Assembly (NCBI RefSeq): GCF_016807805.1
Contig: NZ_CP063362.1
Coordinates: 3,142,501 to 3,206,500 of the forward strand
Direction of reading: 5' to 3'
Length of the DNA: 64,000 nucleotides
DNA from: Xanthobacter dioxanivorans
GTDB lineage: Bacteria > Pseudomonadota > Alphaproteobacteria > Rhizobiales > Xanthobacteraceae
The position numbers were made by a program, and so were the translations under genes. Of this stretch, positions 10,055 through 21,820 are shown piece by piece (within the stretch, counting starts at the first letter, position 1; each line of letters begins with the position of its first letter). A model generated the notes under the pieces. It was not told where the DNA came from. It ran no database searches and was given only the letters and a program-made list of their open reading frames with translations.

Positions 10055-10071
10055 GTCAACGATACGTTGAC
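10055..10071. promoter_or_regulatory. Palindromic operator between the TRAP set and the hydantoinase gene
   Basis: Perfect 7-base arms GTCAACG and CGTTGAC flank ATA, in an AT-rich patch of otherwise GC-rich DNA. The site lies 183 bases from the dctQ GTG and 149 bases from the hydantoinase ATG. Its form fits a dimeric GntR- or MarR-type repressor. The MarR-type protein encoded at 6302-6859 is the nearest candidate. Confidence 0.6.
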
Positions 10072-10219
10072 GAAAAAACACCGACATGCCTTTCTAGATG
10101 CGACGCGGCGGTGGGAGCGGGGAGCTTGCCCTGCTCCAAGCAAGCATCACGCCAGCGCGCGCCGCCTGCACCATCCAGGCGATGCCGCCGTCGCACGCAC
10201 TGGGCCGGAGGAGCGGGAG

Positions 10220-13900
<3,681 letters not shown>

Positions 13901-13940
13901 GGGCCCTTCCGGATCGATGTCGCGACACCGTAAGAACGGT

Positions 13941-13965
13941 CATGGCCGGCATCGCGCCGGCCATG
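13941..13965. terminator. Perfect 10-bp hairpin between convergent genes
   Basis: Arms CATGGCCGGC and GCCGGCCATG flank a 5-base loop (ATCGC). The hairpin lies 40 bases after the hydantoinase stop and 44 bases beyond the end of the convergent secreted-protein gene. It has no T-run but is well placed as a bidirectional transcription stop. Confidence 0.5.
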
Positions 13966-14009
13966 ATGGGAGTTGCAAAAATCTGATTGCTGCGCTGCGG
14001 CATCGCGCC

Positions 14010-14384
14010 TCAGTAGGTGGGCGTGCCGACCTTCTCCACCTCGATGCGGTCGGCGACGCGGCTGATGCGCAGGGTCGCGGCCTGCTGGCCCACCGGGGCC
14101 GGAAGGGAGATGACCTGCTGCTGGCCGGGCTGGAGGACGGTGGAGACGCGCACCACGGCCGGGCGGGCACCGTCCTCGGCGGCGGCGTCGAGGGTGGTGA
14201 TCACCTCGTAACCCTTGGAATCCTTGACCCAATAGGTCACCGCGGAGGCCTTGCCGCCGAGGTTGGTCAGGATGGCCTGACGCTCGGCGGGGCGCGTGTC
14301 GCCGGCGAAGGAGGTGGCGGCCACGGACACAGCGGCCGTGGCAAGGAGGCCGGCCACGCCGGCAATCTTGAGGATGTTCTTCAT
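14010..14384 (-). CDS. Small secreted protein of unknown function
   Basis: A 124-residue protein with a clear signal peptide (MKNILKIAGVAGLLATAAVSVAATSFAG region, cleaved near residue 28). The mature part is polar, has no cysteine and shows no motif I recognise. It looks like a small all-beta periplasmic protein. ATG 14384 is preferred to the longer frame because it gives the signal peptide and follows ACGAGG. It is single, converging on the hydantoinase gene and separated from the amidase cluster by a hairpin. No function is proposed. Confidence 0.65.
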   Translation of the reverse strand: MKNILKIAGVAGLLATAAVSVAATSFAGDTRPAERQAILTNLGGKASAVTYWVKDSKGYEVITTLDAAAEDGARPAVVRVSTVLQPGQQQVISLPAPVGQQAATLRISRVADRIEVEKVGTPTY

Positions 14385-14545
14385 GTCAGCCTCGTGACGC
14401 ACGCGTGTGGCCGGCGGCCTAGGTCTCGGTGCGCTTAGCTGACCTGAAGATAGCGTGATTGCTGCATCGCACAATCCGCATTTTCCACAATACAGAAATG
14501 CATTCCATGCGGGGCAAGCCGCACCTTAATACCGAAGCCCCCCGG

Positions 14546-14597
14546 CCGCGGCGCGTCACCACACCTCGAAGCCCCGAAAAGAGGCCACGCGCCGCGG
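14546..14597. terminator. Hairpin at the end of the amidase gene
   Basis: Arms CCGCGGCGCGT and ACGCGCCGCGG are perfectly complementary over 11 bases and enclose 30 bases. The hairpin begins directly beyond the amidase stop codon on the minus strand. No T-run follows, so it is probably a 3'-end stability or Rho-associated structure. Confidence 0.4.
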
Positions 14598-14598
14598 G

Positions 14599-15942
14599 TC
14601 AGGCCGACAGCGTCGCCTCCACTCCCGCGGCGATGGCGAGGAGCGCCGCATCGCTGCCGGGCGCGCCGGCCAGCATCAGCCCCACCGGCGCGCCCGCGAG
14701 CGGCAGGGAGATGGCGCAGCCGTCGATCATGTTGATGAGGGTGGGATTGCGCAGCGCCAGCAGGTTGGCGCGGCCATAGGCGTCGTCGTCGGTGGCGAGG
14801 TCGGCGATCTTCGGCGGCAGGATGGCGGCGGTGGGCATTGCTAGCGCATCGAACGGGGCAAGGCGCGATGCCGCCCGCTCCACCAGGGCGCGGCGGGCGG
14901 CGATGAGGTCCACATAGTCCGCCGCCGACTGCTCCGCCCCCCGCTTGATGCGCCCGGACACCCGCTGGTCATAGGCTTCAGGCTTCTCGGCCAGCAGCTT
15001 GCGGTGGACGGCATAGCTCTCCGCCGCCGAGAAGCCGCCCTTGGCATTGATGGTCGCCACTTCGCCGAACTCCGGAAAGGGCGCGGAGGTGATGCGCGCA
15101 CCGGCCTTGGCCAGAAGGTCCACCGCGGCCTCGAAGGCGGACGCCACCTCGGGGTCGAGCCCGTCGAGAGCCACGGTGGTGGGCACCAGCAGGCGCAGTC
15201 CCGCCACCGGGCGCGGCGCGAGGGGCGCGGCATCGGCCCCCGCAAGGATGGCATCGAGGGCGGCGCAGCAGGCCACGGAGCGGGCCATGGGGCCGATGGA
15301 ATCGAGGGTGAAGGAGAGCGGGAAGGCGCCGGCCCGCGGCACGCGGTGCGCCGTGGGCTTGAAGCCCACGAGGCCGCAGAAGGCGGCGGGGATGCGGCAG
15401 GAGCCACCGGTGTCGGTGCCCAGCGCCGCGTGGGCCATGCCGTCCGCCACCGCCACCGCTCCGCCGGACGATGAGCCGCCGGAGACGCGCGGGGCCGAGG
15501 CCCGCTCGAAGGGCGCGCGCGGATCACCGTAGTGCGGGTTCATGCCGAGGCCGGAATAGGCGAACTCGGTCATGCTGTTGCGGCCGATGACGACGAAGCC
15601 GGCGCGCCTCAGGCGGGCGACGGCCGGGGCATCCGTCCGCGCCGGGGGATTGTCCTTCAGCACCCGGGAGCCGGCGGTGGTCACCTCGCCGGCCATGTCG
15701 AACAGGTCCTTGATGCCGACCGGAATGCCGGCGAAGGGCGAGGGCGCCGCCCCCGCCAGCCGCAGGGCGTCCTGCGCCTCCGCCGCCTTCAGCGCGCCCT
15801 CGCGATTGACGCGGGTGAAGGCGCGGCCGCCCTCGCCGGCGGGATCGTCGATGCGGGCGAGGCACGCCTCCACGAGGGCCCGCGCCGTGGTGCGCCCGGA
15901 GGCGAGGTCATCGGCGAGGGCGGCAAGGGTCGGATGGGGCAT
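14599..15942 (-). CDS. Amidase-signature family amidase
   Basis: A 447-residue amidase-signature hydrolase. The Ser-cisSer-Lys triad is visible: lysine in GIPVGIKDLFD near residue 75, the glycine/serine-rich stretch SGGSSSGGAVAVADG near residue 150, and nucleophile Ser in GTDTGGSCRIPAAF near residue 172. It hydrolyses a carboxamide to acid plus ammonia; the substrate cannot be read from sequence. ATG 15942 is chosen because the family N-terminus starts there; no strong ribosome site is seen. It is the last gene of a minus-strand run flavin reductase, HpaB-like monooxygenase, cupin, amidase, so it probably removes an amide from a metabolite of that pathway. The repeat at 16441 suggests the run may not be a single transcript. 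Confidence 0.87.
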   Translation of the reverse strand: MPHPTLAALADDLASGRTTARALVEACLARIDDPAGEGGRAFTRVNREGALKAAEAQDALRLAGAAPSPFAGIPVGIKDLFDMAGEVTTAGSRVLKDNPPARTDAPAVARLRRAGFVVIGRNSMTEFAYSGLGMNPHYGDPRAPFERASAPRVSGGSSSGGAVAVADGMAHAALGTDTGGSCRIPAAFCGLVGFKPTAHRVPRAGAFPLSFTLDSIGPMARSVACCAALDAILAGADAAPLAPRPVAGLRLLVPTTVALDGLDPEVASAFEAAVDLLAKAGARITSAPFPEFGEVATINAKGGFSAAESYAVHRKLLAEKPEAYDQRVSGRIKRGAEQSAADYVDLIAARRALVERAASRLAPFDALAMPTAAILPPKIADLATDDDAYGRANLLALRNPTLINMIDGCAISLPLAGAPVGLMLAGAPGSDAALLAIAAGVEATLSA

Positions 15943-15970
15943 GGGGCAGGTCCGGAAAGGCGGGGAGGGA

Positions 15971-16351
15971 TCAGGCCGGGTCGAAATAGTGGATTTCGAA
16001 CAGGATGCAGCCTTTATCCGATTTGAACGGGCCGTGGAACGCGCCCGGGGGACGCACGGCATAGGTGAAGGGGGGAAAGCTCTCGCCGCCCTCGCCTTTC
16101 TCGTCATTGCCCACGGTGAGGTCGCCGGAGACGAGGAACACCTCTTCCCAGTATTCGTGCACGAACGGGGCCGTCGTGAAGACGCCGGGATCGAACTTCA
16201 GGAGGCGCGAGCGCGAGCCGCCCTTGTTCGCCTCATCCAGCGCGCCGGACAGAATCTTCTGCTTGATGCCTTCCGGATAGCCGGGGGGCACCTCCCACCC
16301 GGTGGTGAGGTCGAGGGTGTGGAACTCGTCGTGAATCTTGTTGATGGGCAT
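15971..16351 (-). CDS. Cupin-domain protein
   Basis: A 126-residue single-domain cupin. The conserved metal-binding strands are FVHEYWEEVFLVSGDLTVG (about residues 62-80) and VRPPGAFHGPF (about 103-113), so at least two His and one Glu are present for metal binding. ATG 16351 follows AAAGG at good spacing; the in-frame TTG 18 bases upstream is less likely. It lies 28 bases upstream of the amidase start on the same strand and downstream of the HpaB-like gene. It may be a small dioxygenase, isomerase or metabolite-binding protein of the same pathway. Confidence 0.75.
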   Translation of the reverse strand: MPINKIHDEFHTLDLTTGWEVPPGYPEGIKQKILSGALDEANKGGSRSRLLKFDPGVFTTAPFVHEYWEEVFLVSGDLTVGNDEKGEGGESFPPFTYAVRPPGAFHGPFKSDKGCILFEIHYFDPA

Positions 16352-16440
16352 TGCTGTGCCTTTCTTCAAAAAGGATGTCGTCTTGCCGGACGCTTCCGTG
16401 AGTCATGGCTTCAATTCACGACCTCGTCCCTTTTGTTCGC

Positions 16441-16550
16441 CGTCATGTTCCGGCTTGTCCGGGGCATCCACTCGTCCGCCGCCGCGCCGCAGGCCGCCGG
16501 GTGCAGGGCGAGCCTCCGGGTGGATCCCCCGGACAAGCCGGGGGATGACG
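16441..16550. repeat. Palindromic intergenic repeat element of about 110 bp
   Basis: The left end (CGTCATGTTCCGGCTTGTCC...) and right end (...GGACAAGCCGGGGGATGACG) are inverted copies. The arms are about 32 bases with a few mismatches around a GC-rich centre. This is the form of the dispersed palindromic repeats common in Hyphomicrobiales intergenic DNA. It lies between the HpaB-like gene and the cupin gene and may act as a transcription or mRNA-stability boundary. Confidence 0.7.
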
Positions 16551-16562
16551 GGTGGTTGTGCA

Positions 16563-18050
16563 TCACTCCGCCGCACGGGCCGCGGAAGCCGGCGCGACCT
16601 CGTCGGCGAGGGAATAGGAGGAGAGCATGGCGTCGAGCAGCCGCTCGGCCCCCGCCCAGTCATAGGTGCGGAAGGAATGGCCCTTCACCACGAAGCTCGC
16701 GCCCGCGTAGAACATCTCATACTGGGTGTGGCGCGAGGCGAATTCCGAGCCCACCGCGTCCCAGGCGAGCTTGTAGAACTTCACCTTTTCTTCCGCGCCG
16801 GCGGCTGGGGACTGCTGGGTCTTGCCGATGAGCCTGGCAAGCTCCGGATTCTCAAAATCGTGCACCGAGGACGGCAGCATGATCATGCCGCCGCCGGCGA
16901 GCTCGCGCAGGGTGGTGATGAACTTGCCGTAGAGCTGCTGGGCCAGCGTCTGCGCCGCGTAGAGGGTGTGGCGGTCGGGGATGAAATAGGGGCCATAGGT
17001 GGTGCCCTTCGCCTCCATGGCGGCAACGAAGGCATCCACCATGGCGGCTTCCGCGGCGAGCTGGCCCAGCATCTCGCGCACCTGGGGAAAGCCCGTGGTG
17101 CCGTTCACCTCGGTGATGCGGCGGGCGATGGCGAGCAGGAATTTCAGCTTCACCGCGAGGCGGATCTGCGCCTGGTAGTTCTGGTAGACGTGGGCGGGCG
17201 TGGCATGGAACTGCTTGCCGGTCATGGCGATGTCGCCGGCGACGAAGATGCGGTCCCACGGCACCTTCACGTCGTCGAAATAGAGCACCGCATCGTTCTC
17301 GTCGAAGCGGCTCGACAGGGGATTGTCGAACACCGAGGGCGCGCCCGCCTCGTACGACTTGCGGGAAAGGATCTTCAACCCCTTGGCATTCATGGGAATG
17401 GCGAAGGAGAGGGCATAGGGCTCCTCCCCCTTCTGCAGGGGCTGGATGCAGGTGACGAACACCTCGTTGGCCATGATGCCGCCGGTGGCCAGCATCTTCG
17501 CCCCGCGCACGGTGATGCCGGAGGTGTCCTCGTCCACGATGGCGGCGGAGAGGAAGGGGTCGGCCTGCTCGGCCGCATTCTTCGAGCGGTCGGCCTGCGG
17601 GTTGATGATGACGTAGGTAAGGTAAAGGTCGTTGTCGCGGGCGTAGCGGTAGTAATCGGCGAGCGCGCGGGCCCGGGCGGGGTCGTAGAGCTCGAACTGG
17701 TCGAGGCCCATATACATGCCGGAGATGCAGGAGGCGACATGGTCCGGCGCGCGGCCGAGGAAGCCGGCGTGCAATTCGGTCCAGGCCTCGAGCCCGTGGC
17801 GGCGGATCTTGAGCTCCTCGTAGCTCGTCGGCAGCTGCCAGATGCGGTTGGCCCGCGTTCCGGTGTCGGTCTCGAAGGTCATCAGCGCGCGGTTTTCCGA
17901 CGCGCTGTGGAAGTCGAACATGCGGCCCACCGAGGCCACCGCGCGGCGGAAGGCGGGATGGGTGGTGGCGTCGGCGACCTTCTGGCCGTCGAGGAAGATC
18001 TCGCGGCCGTCCCTCAGGCTGACGACGTGCTCGGCACCGGTCTTGATCAT
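16563..18050 (-). CDS. HpaB-family FADH2-dependent aromatic monooxygenase, oxygenase component
   Basis: A 495-residue flavin monooxygenase of the 4-hydroxyphenylacetate 3-hydroxylase (HpaB) family, which uses FADH2 supplied by a separate reductase to hydroxylate a phenol-like substrate. Family blocks are IPMNAKGLKILSRKSYE near residue 220, YFDDVKVPWDRIFVAGD near residue 260 and the C-terminal HTQYEMFYAG. The length matches the acyl-CoA-dehydrogenase-like fold of the family. The reductase gene is directly upstream on the same strand, so this is a complete two-component enzyme. Many paralogues act on nitro- or chlorophenols, pyrroles or siderophore precursors. The adjacent cupin and amidase do not match the classical hpa cluster, so the substrate is open. 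Confidence 0.87.
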   Translation of the reverse strand: MIKTGAEHVVSLRDGREIFLDGQKVADATTHPAFRRAVASVGRMFDFHSASENRALMTFETDTGTRANRIWQLPTSYEELKIRRHGLEAWTELHAGFLGRAPDHVASCISGMYMGLDQFELYDPARARALADYYRYARDNDLYLTYVIINPQADRSKNAAEQADPFLSAAIVDEDTSGITVRGAKMLATGGIMANEVFVTCIQPLQKGEEPYALSFAIPMNAKGLKILSRKSYEAGAPSVFDNPLSSRFDENDAVLYFDDVKVPWDRIFVAGDIAMTGKQFHATPAHVYQNYQAQIRLAVKLKFLLAIARRITEVNGTTGFPQVREMLGQLAAEAAMVDAFVAAMEAKGTTYGPYFIPDRHTLYAAQTLAQQLYGKFITTLRELAGGGMIMLPSSVHDFENPELARLIGKTQQSPAAGAEEKVKFYKLAWDAVGSEFASRHTQYEMFYAGASFVVKGHSFRTYDWAGAERLLDAMLSSYSLADEVAPASAARAAE

Positions 18051-18069
18051 GGCTCGTCCTTTCGGATGT

Positions 18070-18570
18070 TCAGTGCGCGGCCGAAAGGCTGCGGTAGCGG
18101 CCGGCGTGGAAGATGAGGGGGTCGCTCGCCTGCGCCCGGTGTTCGAGGACGCGGGCGATAAAGATCTCGTGATCGCCCCCGTCGTGGAGGGCGTGGGGCA
18201 CGCATTCCAGATGGGCGGCCGCGTCCATCACGAGGGGGGCGCCGTGCGCGCCGCGCAGGTGGGAGACCCCCGCCCATTTCTCGCCCCGGGCGCGGGAGAA
18301 GCGGGTGGAAAGCTCCTGCTGGTGCTGCGCCAGCACGGAGATGCCGAAGGCTCGCGCGGACTTCAGCGCAGGCAGGCAGAGGGCTGAGCGCGCCACCGAG
18401 AACAGCACCAGCGGCGGATCGAGGGAGACCGAGTTGAACGAACTCATGGTCATGCCGACGAGGCTGCCGTCATCCGCCTCGGCGGCGACGATGGCCACGC
18501 CGGTGGCGAATGCGCCGAGAGTCCGCCGGAAGGCATCGACGTCGAAGGCTTCTGCCGGTGATGACGACAT
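18070..18570 (-). CDS. HpaC-type flavin reductase component
   Basis: A 166-residue NAD(P)H:flavin oxidoreductase of the flavin reductase-like family, supplying FADH2 to the adjacent HpaB-type oxygenase. Family signals are FATGVAIVAAEADDGSLVGMT (about residues 20-40), SFNSVSLDPPLVLF (about 43-56) and the C-terminal GDHEIFIARVLE. I chose ATG 18570; an in-frame TTG lies 21 bases upstream. It is the first gene of the minus-strand run, 19 bases before hpaB-like. A perfect palindrome at 18593-18611, 22 bases upstream of the start, separates it from a divergent MarR regulator. Confidence 0.87.
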   Translation of the reverse strand: MSSSPAEAFDVDAFRRTLGAFATGVAIVAAEADDGSLVGMTMSSFNSVSLDPPLVLFSVARSALCLPALKSARAFGISVLAQHQQELSTRFSRARGEKWAGVSHLRGAHGAPLVMDAAAHLECVPHALHDGGDHEIFIARVLEHRAQASDPLIFHAGRYRSLSAAH

Positions 18571-18592
18571 GGGGCGATGTCCAGAAGGCAAT

Positions 18593-18611
18593 TAGCTTTG
18601 CAACAAAGCTA
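18593..18611. promoter_or_regulatory. Palindromic operator between the flavin reductase and marR genes
   Basis: Perfect 8-base arms TAGCTTTG and CAAAGCTA flank CAA. The site lies in the AT-rich divergent promoter region, 22 bases from the reductase start and about 125 bases from the regulator start. Its size and symmetry fit a MarR dimer, so the divergent MarR protein is the likely binder. Confidence 0.65.
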
Positions 18612-18737
18612 TTATAGGCAGGTGATGGACGTCAAGGCCCGTGCGAGGATAAGAGTGGGCAACGCAACGCTCAGAATCCGCGCGTCAGGGAGCGCAGATC
18701 CGATGCCCAAGCCGAAATCCGGAAAGCCCGAAGGCCA

Positions 18738-19292
18738 TTGCCCTTGACCACTTCTCGTCCCGCTCTGCTGGTCGACGGTTCAGACCTCGAGTTCCGCGAC
18801 CTCGTGCACGACATGCTGGCCTTTGCCGCCGCCATCGAGGAGGTGCGCGACCGGCTCGGCGGGCTCATCGGCCTGTCGGGCACGCAATATACGATCCTCA
18901 CCTCCATCGCCCGCCTCAGCGCTCGCGCGCCGGAACTGGGCGTGAACACGCTTGCCGAGCATCTGCACCTGTCCGGCGCGTTCGTGACCATCGAGGTGAA
19001 CAAGCTGGTGGCGGCCGGGCTCGTCACCAAGGTCACAAATCCGGAGGACCGCCGCCGCGTGGTGCTGGCCGTCACCGAGGAGGCCGAACGCCGGCTCGGC
19101 GAGATGACAAGGGTCCAGGTGCCCGCCAACGACACCCTGTTCGAGCCGCTTTCGACACATGATTTCAAGATGCTGCGCGGCATTGTCGCCAAGCTCGCCG
19201 GCACCGGGGAACGGACGTTGCGGCTCATCGAGTATCTCGCGCCCGACGGCACGCTGGAGGAGACCATCGCGCGCCGGCCGCCGGCGGAGTGA
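18738..19292 (+). CDS. MarR-family transcriptional regulator
   Basis: A 184-residue MarR-type winged-helix regulator. The DNA-binding domain spans about residues 50-125, with the recognition region NTLAEHLHLSGAFVTIEVNKL and the wing TNPEDRRRVVLAV carrying the conserved Asp-Arg pair. It is divergent from the flavin reductase/HpaB run, the usual place for a repressor released by an aromatic pathway compound. The start is not certain: TTG 18738 follows GAAGG and is used here, and a second TTG lies 6 bases on. No ATG gives the full domain. Confidence 0.8.
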   Translation: MPLTTSRPALLVDGSDLEFRDLVHDMLAFAAAIEEVRDRLGGLIGLSGTQYTILTSIARLSARAPELGVNTLAEHLHLSGAFVTIEVNKLVAAGLVTKVTNPEDRRRVVLAVTEEAERRLGEMTRVQVPANDTLFEPLSTHDFKMLRGIVAKLAGTGERTLRLIEYLAPDGTLEETIARRPPAE

Positions 19293-19598
19293 TCCCGCGC
19301 AGCGGGGGAAGGGCGCTCGCCGGGGCCGGGATCGCCTCGCGGTCCCGCCGGATGCCGGGGAAAGCGGCGTCTTGTCGGGCGCCGCCGCCTCGATCGGTCA
19401 CGAAGATGTGCAACGACGCGGCGCCGCCACGGGTTGTCGCCCGCCGTCGCCGGGCGTTGGCACGGAAGGCGCGCACGGCGTTCATCGGATGAGGCGATGG
19501 TTCCCGCCGCAGCACCGCCCGAGGGCCGGGCGATGCTGGCCATCCTTTGCAACTCCTGTCATGCTCATGGTTGAACGTGCGCGTTCCGGGAGTTGACG
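19293..19598. other. Intergenic region with no visible gene
   Basis: About 306 bases between the marR stop and the terB-like start. I see no conserved protein, RNA or strong hairpin. The region is slightly less regular in codon-like periodicity than its neighbours. The only useful signal is the GGGAG ribosome site at 19588-19592 for the downstream gene. Confidence 0.4.
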
Positions 19599-21820
19599 GT
19601 GTGGTGGTTGCTGGCGTGCCTGGCGGCGGCCGGGCTGATCTTCTGGTGGGTGAAATTGGGCAGGCCGCGCCGAGCGTCTGCGCGCCCGCTGCCGGTTTCC
19701 GCCCCCGCTTCCGAAGCACAACCGCGCAGTTCGGTCGCCGCGAGAGCGAGGAGCGCGAAGGAGCCCGCCCGGTGGATCGCGCCGGGTGAGGCGGTCAGCA
19801 TCGGCGGCATCACCATCACGTCGGGCATGATCTATGTGGGCGGCGCCGCCTCCACGGCCATGCACGGGGATCCTGACAATTGCGTGGTCGATCCGCGATT
19901 GCCGCTGGGCGAGAATGTCGACCGGCCCGGCGGCGCCATGCCGCCCTGGCCGTCCTACGGCGGCATCCAGCCGCGGGAGCGCAGGACCTATCTCGAATGG
20001 CTGGCGGGCGGGCGGTGCGATCCGGAGATCGGCATCGGCTACGTCTTCCTCTTCTTCTACGGGCTGGAACGCAGATACTTCATCGAAGGCGCGCGGCAGG
20101 AGCACCGGGCGCTCGCCGATGAAGTGCGGCGCCTGCTCGAAATCCACGGGCGGCACGGCGCCTTTAGGGGGCATGCCCGCCGCTTCCTCGACGCGCTGGA
20201 TGTCCTGCACGCAACCGACCAGCATCCGGCTCTGTCGCCGCAGCCTGCTGCGGGCTACGACATCAGCCTGCTCGCCCGGCGGCGTCTCGGCCGAAAGCTT
20301 GCTCACGGCGAGCCGCTCGCGGCGGGGGACGCGCTCACATGGCATCTGGCGCTGCCCGACACGCGCCTGCGCCCGTCCATCGCTCGCTGCTTTGATGCGT
20401 TCGTCGCCCTCTGGACGCTCGGCTTCGCCGAGCGCTATCCCGCCGGACTGAAGGTTTCCGCGCCACCCATCCCCCTCAAGCTCTCCTATCGTGCCGCGAG
20501 CGGGGCGTTCGGCGGGGAGGTCGACATCCTGGTCGATGGCGCGCCGGTGCCGGATATTGCGGCCGTCCGCGCGTCGCTCGGCGGGCTGCGCGATCTGGCC
20601 GACGCCTGCACCGAAGCCCTCGAGCCCTATGCCCGGCTCCTCGCGCGCAATCCTGCGCTGCGTGACACGCCGGAGGCCGTCGTGCTTCTGCCGCCCGAGC
20701 TCGCGGGACCGGACCGGAATGCCGTGGTTGGGGCGATGAGGGATCGGCTGGGCGTCATGCTGAACGGGCACAAGGTGGCGCAGCTCGGCGTGGCAGAGCT
20801 GTTCGACATCCTTGCACTGCCCGTCCCCGGCCACGGCGTGCTGGGGAGCGCGCAGCGCAGCCAGATCTCGACGTTGCTCGATCTCCTCGACATCGGCTTC
20901 GAGCCGGACCCGCGCTATGGGTCCGGCGCGCCGGTGGGCGAGGGACGCGTCCTCCTGTTTCGGGCCGAAGGCGGGGCGCCGGTGGAGTGGGAAAAGCCGG
21001 CCTACCGGTCGGCGAAATGCATGTGCGAGGTGGTGGTGCTCGCCGCGCCGGCCGGCGGCCCCCCGCCGGCGAGGCCTATGCGGCGGTCAGCGCGGAGCTG
21101 CGGCACGTCAGCGGCCTGGATACCGCGGAGCGCATGCGTCTCCTTGTCTATCTCGGCTTTCTTTTCGCCGATGCGCCGCGCTGGGCGGCGGCGAGGAGCA
21201 AACTGTCCAGCCTGCCGGAAAACCTGCGGCTGCAGGTGGCCCGTTCGGCGACCGGCGCGCTTCTGCCGAATGGGCAAGCGTCAGTCGCGGGGGAAATGCT
21301 CATCGGGCAGATCCACGCGGCGCTGCACCTGCCGGTCGGCGCATCCGCCGACCCGTATGCCGGCGTCACCGCTGCGGAAGACCCGGCACCGAACGGTTCG
21401 ACCATGGCCGGCGCCGCCCAGGCGCGCTCCGGCGGGAGCGACGATCCGCAGGCCGCCGCGCGCCACCGCCAGGATGCCGTGGAGGTGTCGCAGCTGCTCG
21501 CCGGGCTGTTCGCTGCGGAGGCGGTCCCGGCCGGGGCATCCTGTGCATCCGATCCCGGCGGCGACGGCGCGCCGCCGTATGCCGGGCTCGACCGTCGGCA
21601 CGGCCAGTTCCTAGCGGCGCTGCTGGCCGAAGGCAGCATGCCCCGCGAGGACGTGGAGGCGCTCGCCCGCAGCCTCCGGCTGCTGCCCGACGGAGCTTGC
21701 GAGATCATCAACGCGTGGGGGCTCGCGGCGTTGGGCGAAGCCGTCATCGACGGCGAGGACCCGATCCGCGTGCTCGATCCGGCACGCATGCAGCTGGACA
21801 TTCCGGAGCATGCGGCATGA
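19599..21820 (+). CDS. TerB-N/TerB-C domain protein, frameshifted at a C-run
   Basis: A membrane-anchored TerB-domain protein of about 740 residues if one base is restored. It starts at GTG 19599, 6 bases after GGGAG, with a single N-terminal membrane helix (WWLLACLAAAGLIFWW). The TerB-N domain follows, with SIGGITITSGMIYVGG near residue 67 and WPSYGGIQPRERRTYLEWL near residue 110. The frame breaks at the C6 run 21059-21064. The downstream frame carries a TerB-like helical block (RMRLLVYLGFLFADAP) and a TerB-C end (LPDGACEIINAWGLAALGEA). TerB-N/TerB-C proteins are linked to tellurite/stress and predicted DNA-processing systems, often beside P-loop ATPases. Its stop overlaps the next ATPase start as ATGA, so the two are translated together. 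The break could be sequence error, decay or programmed -1 slippage. Confidence 0.75.
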
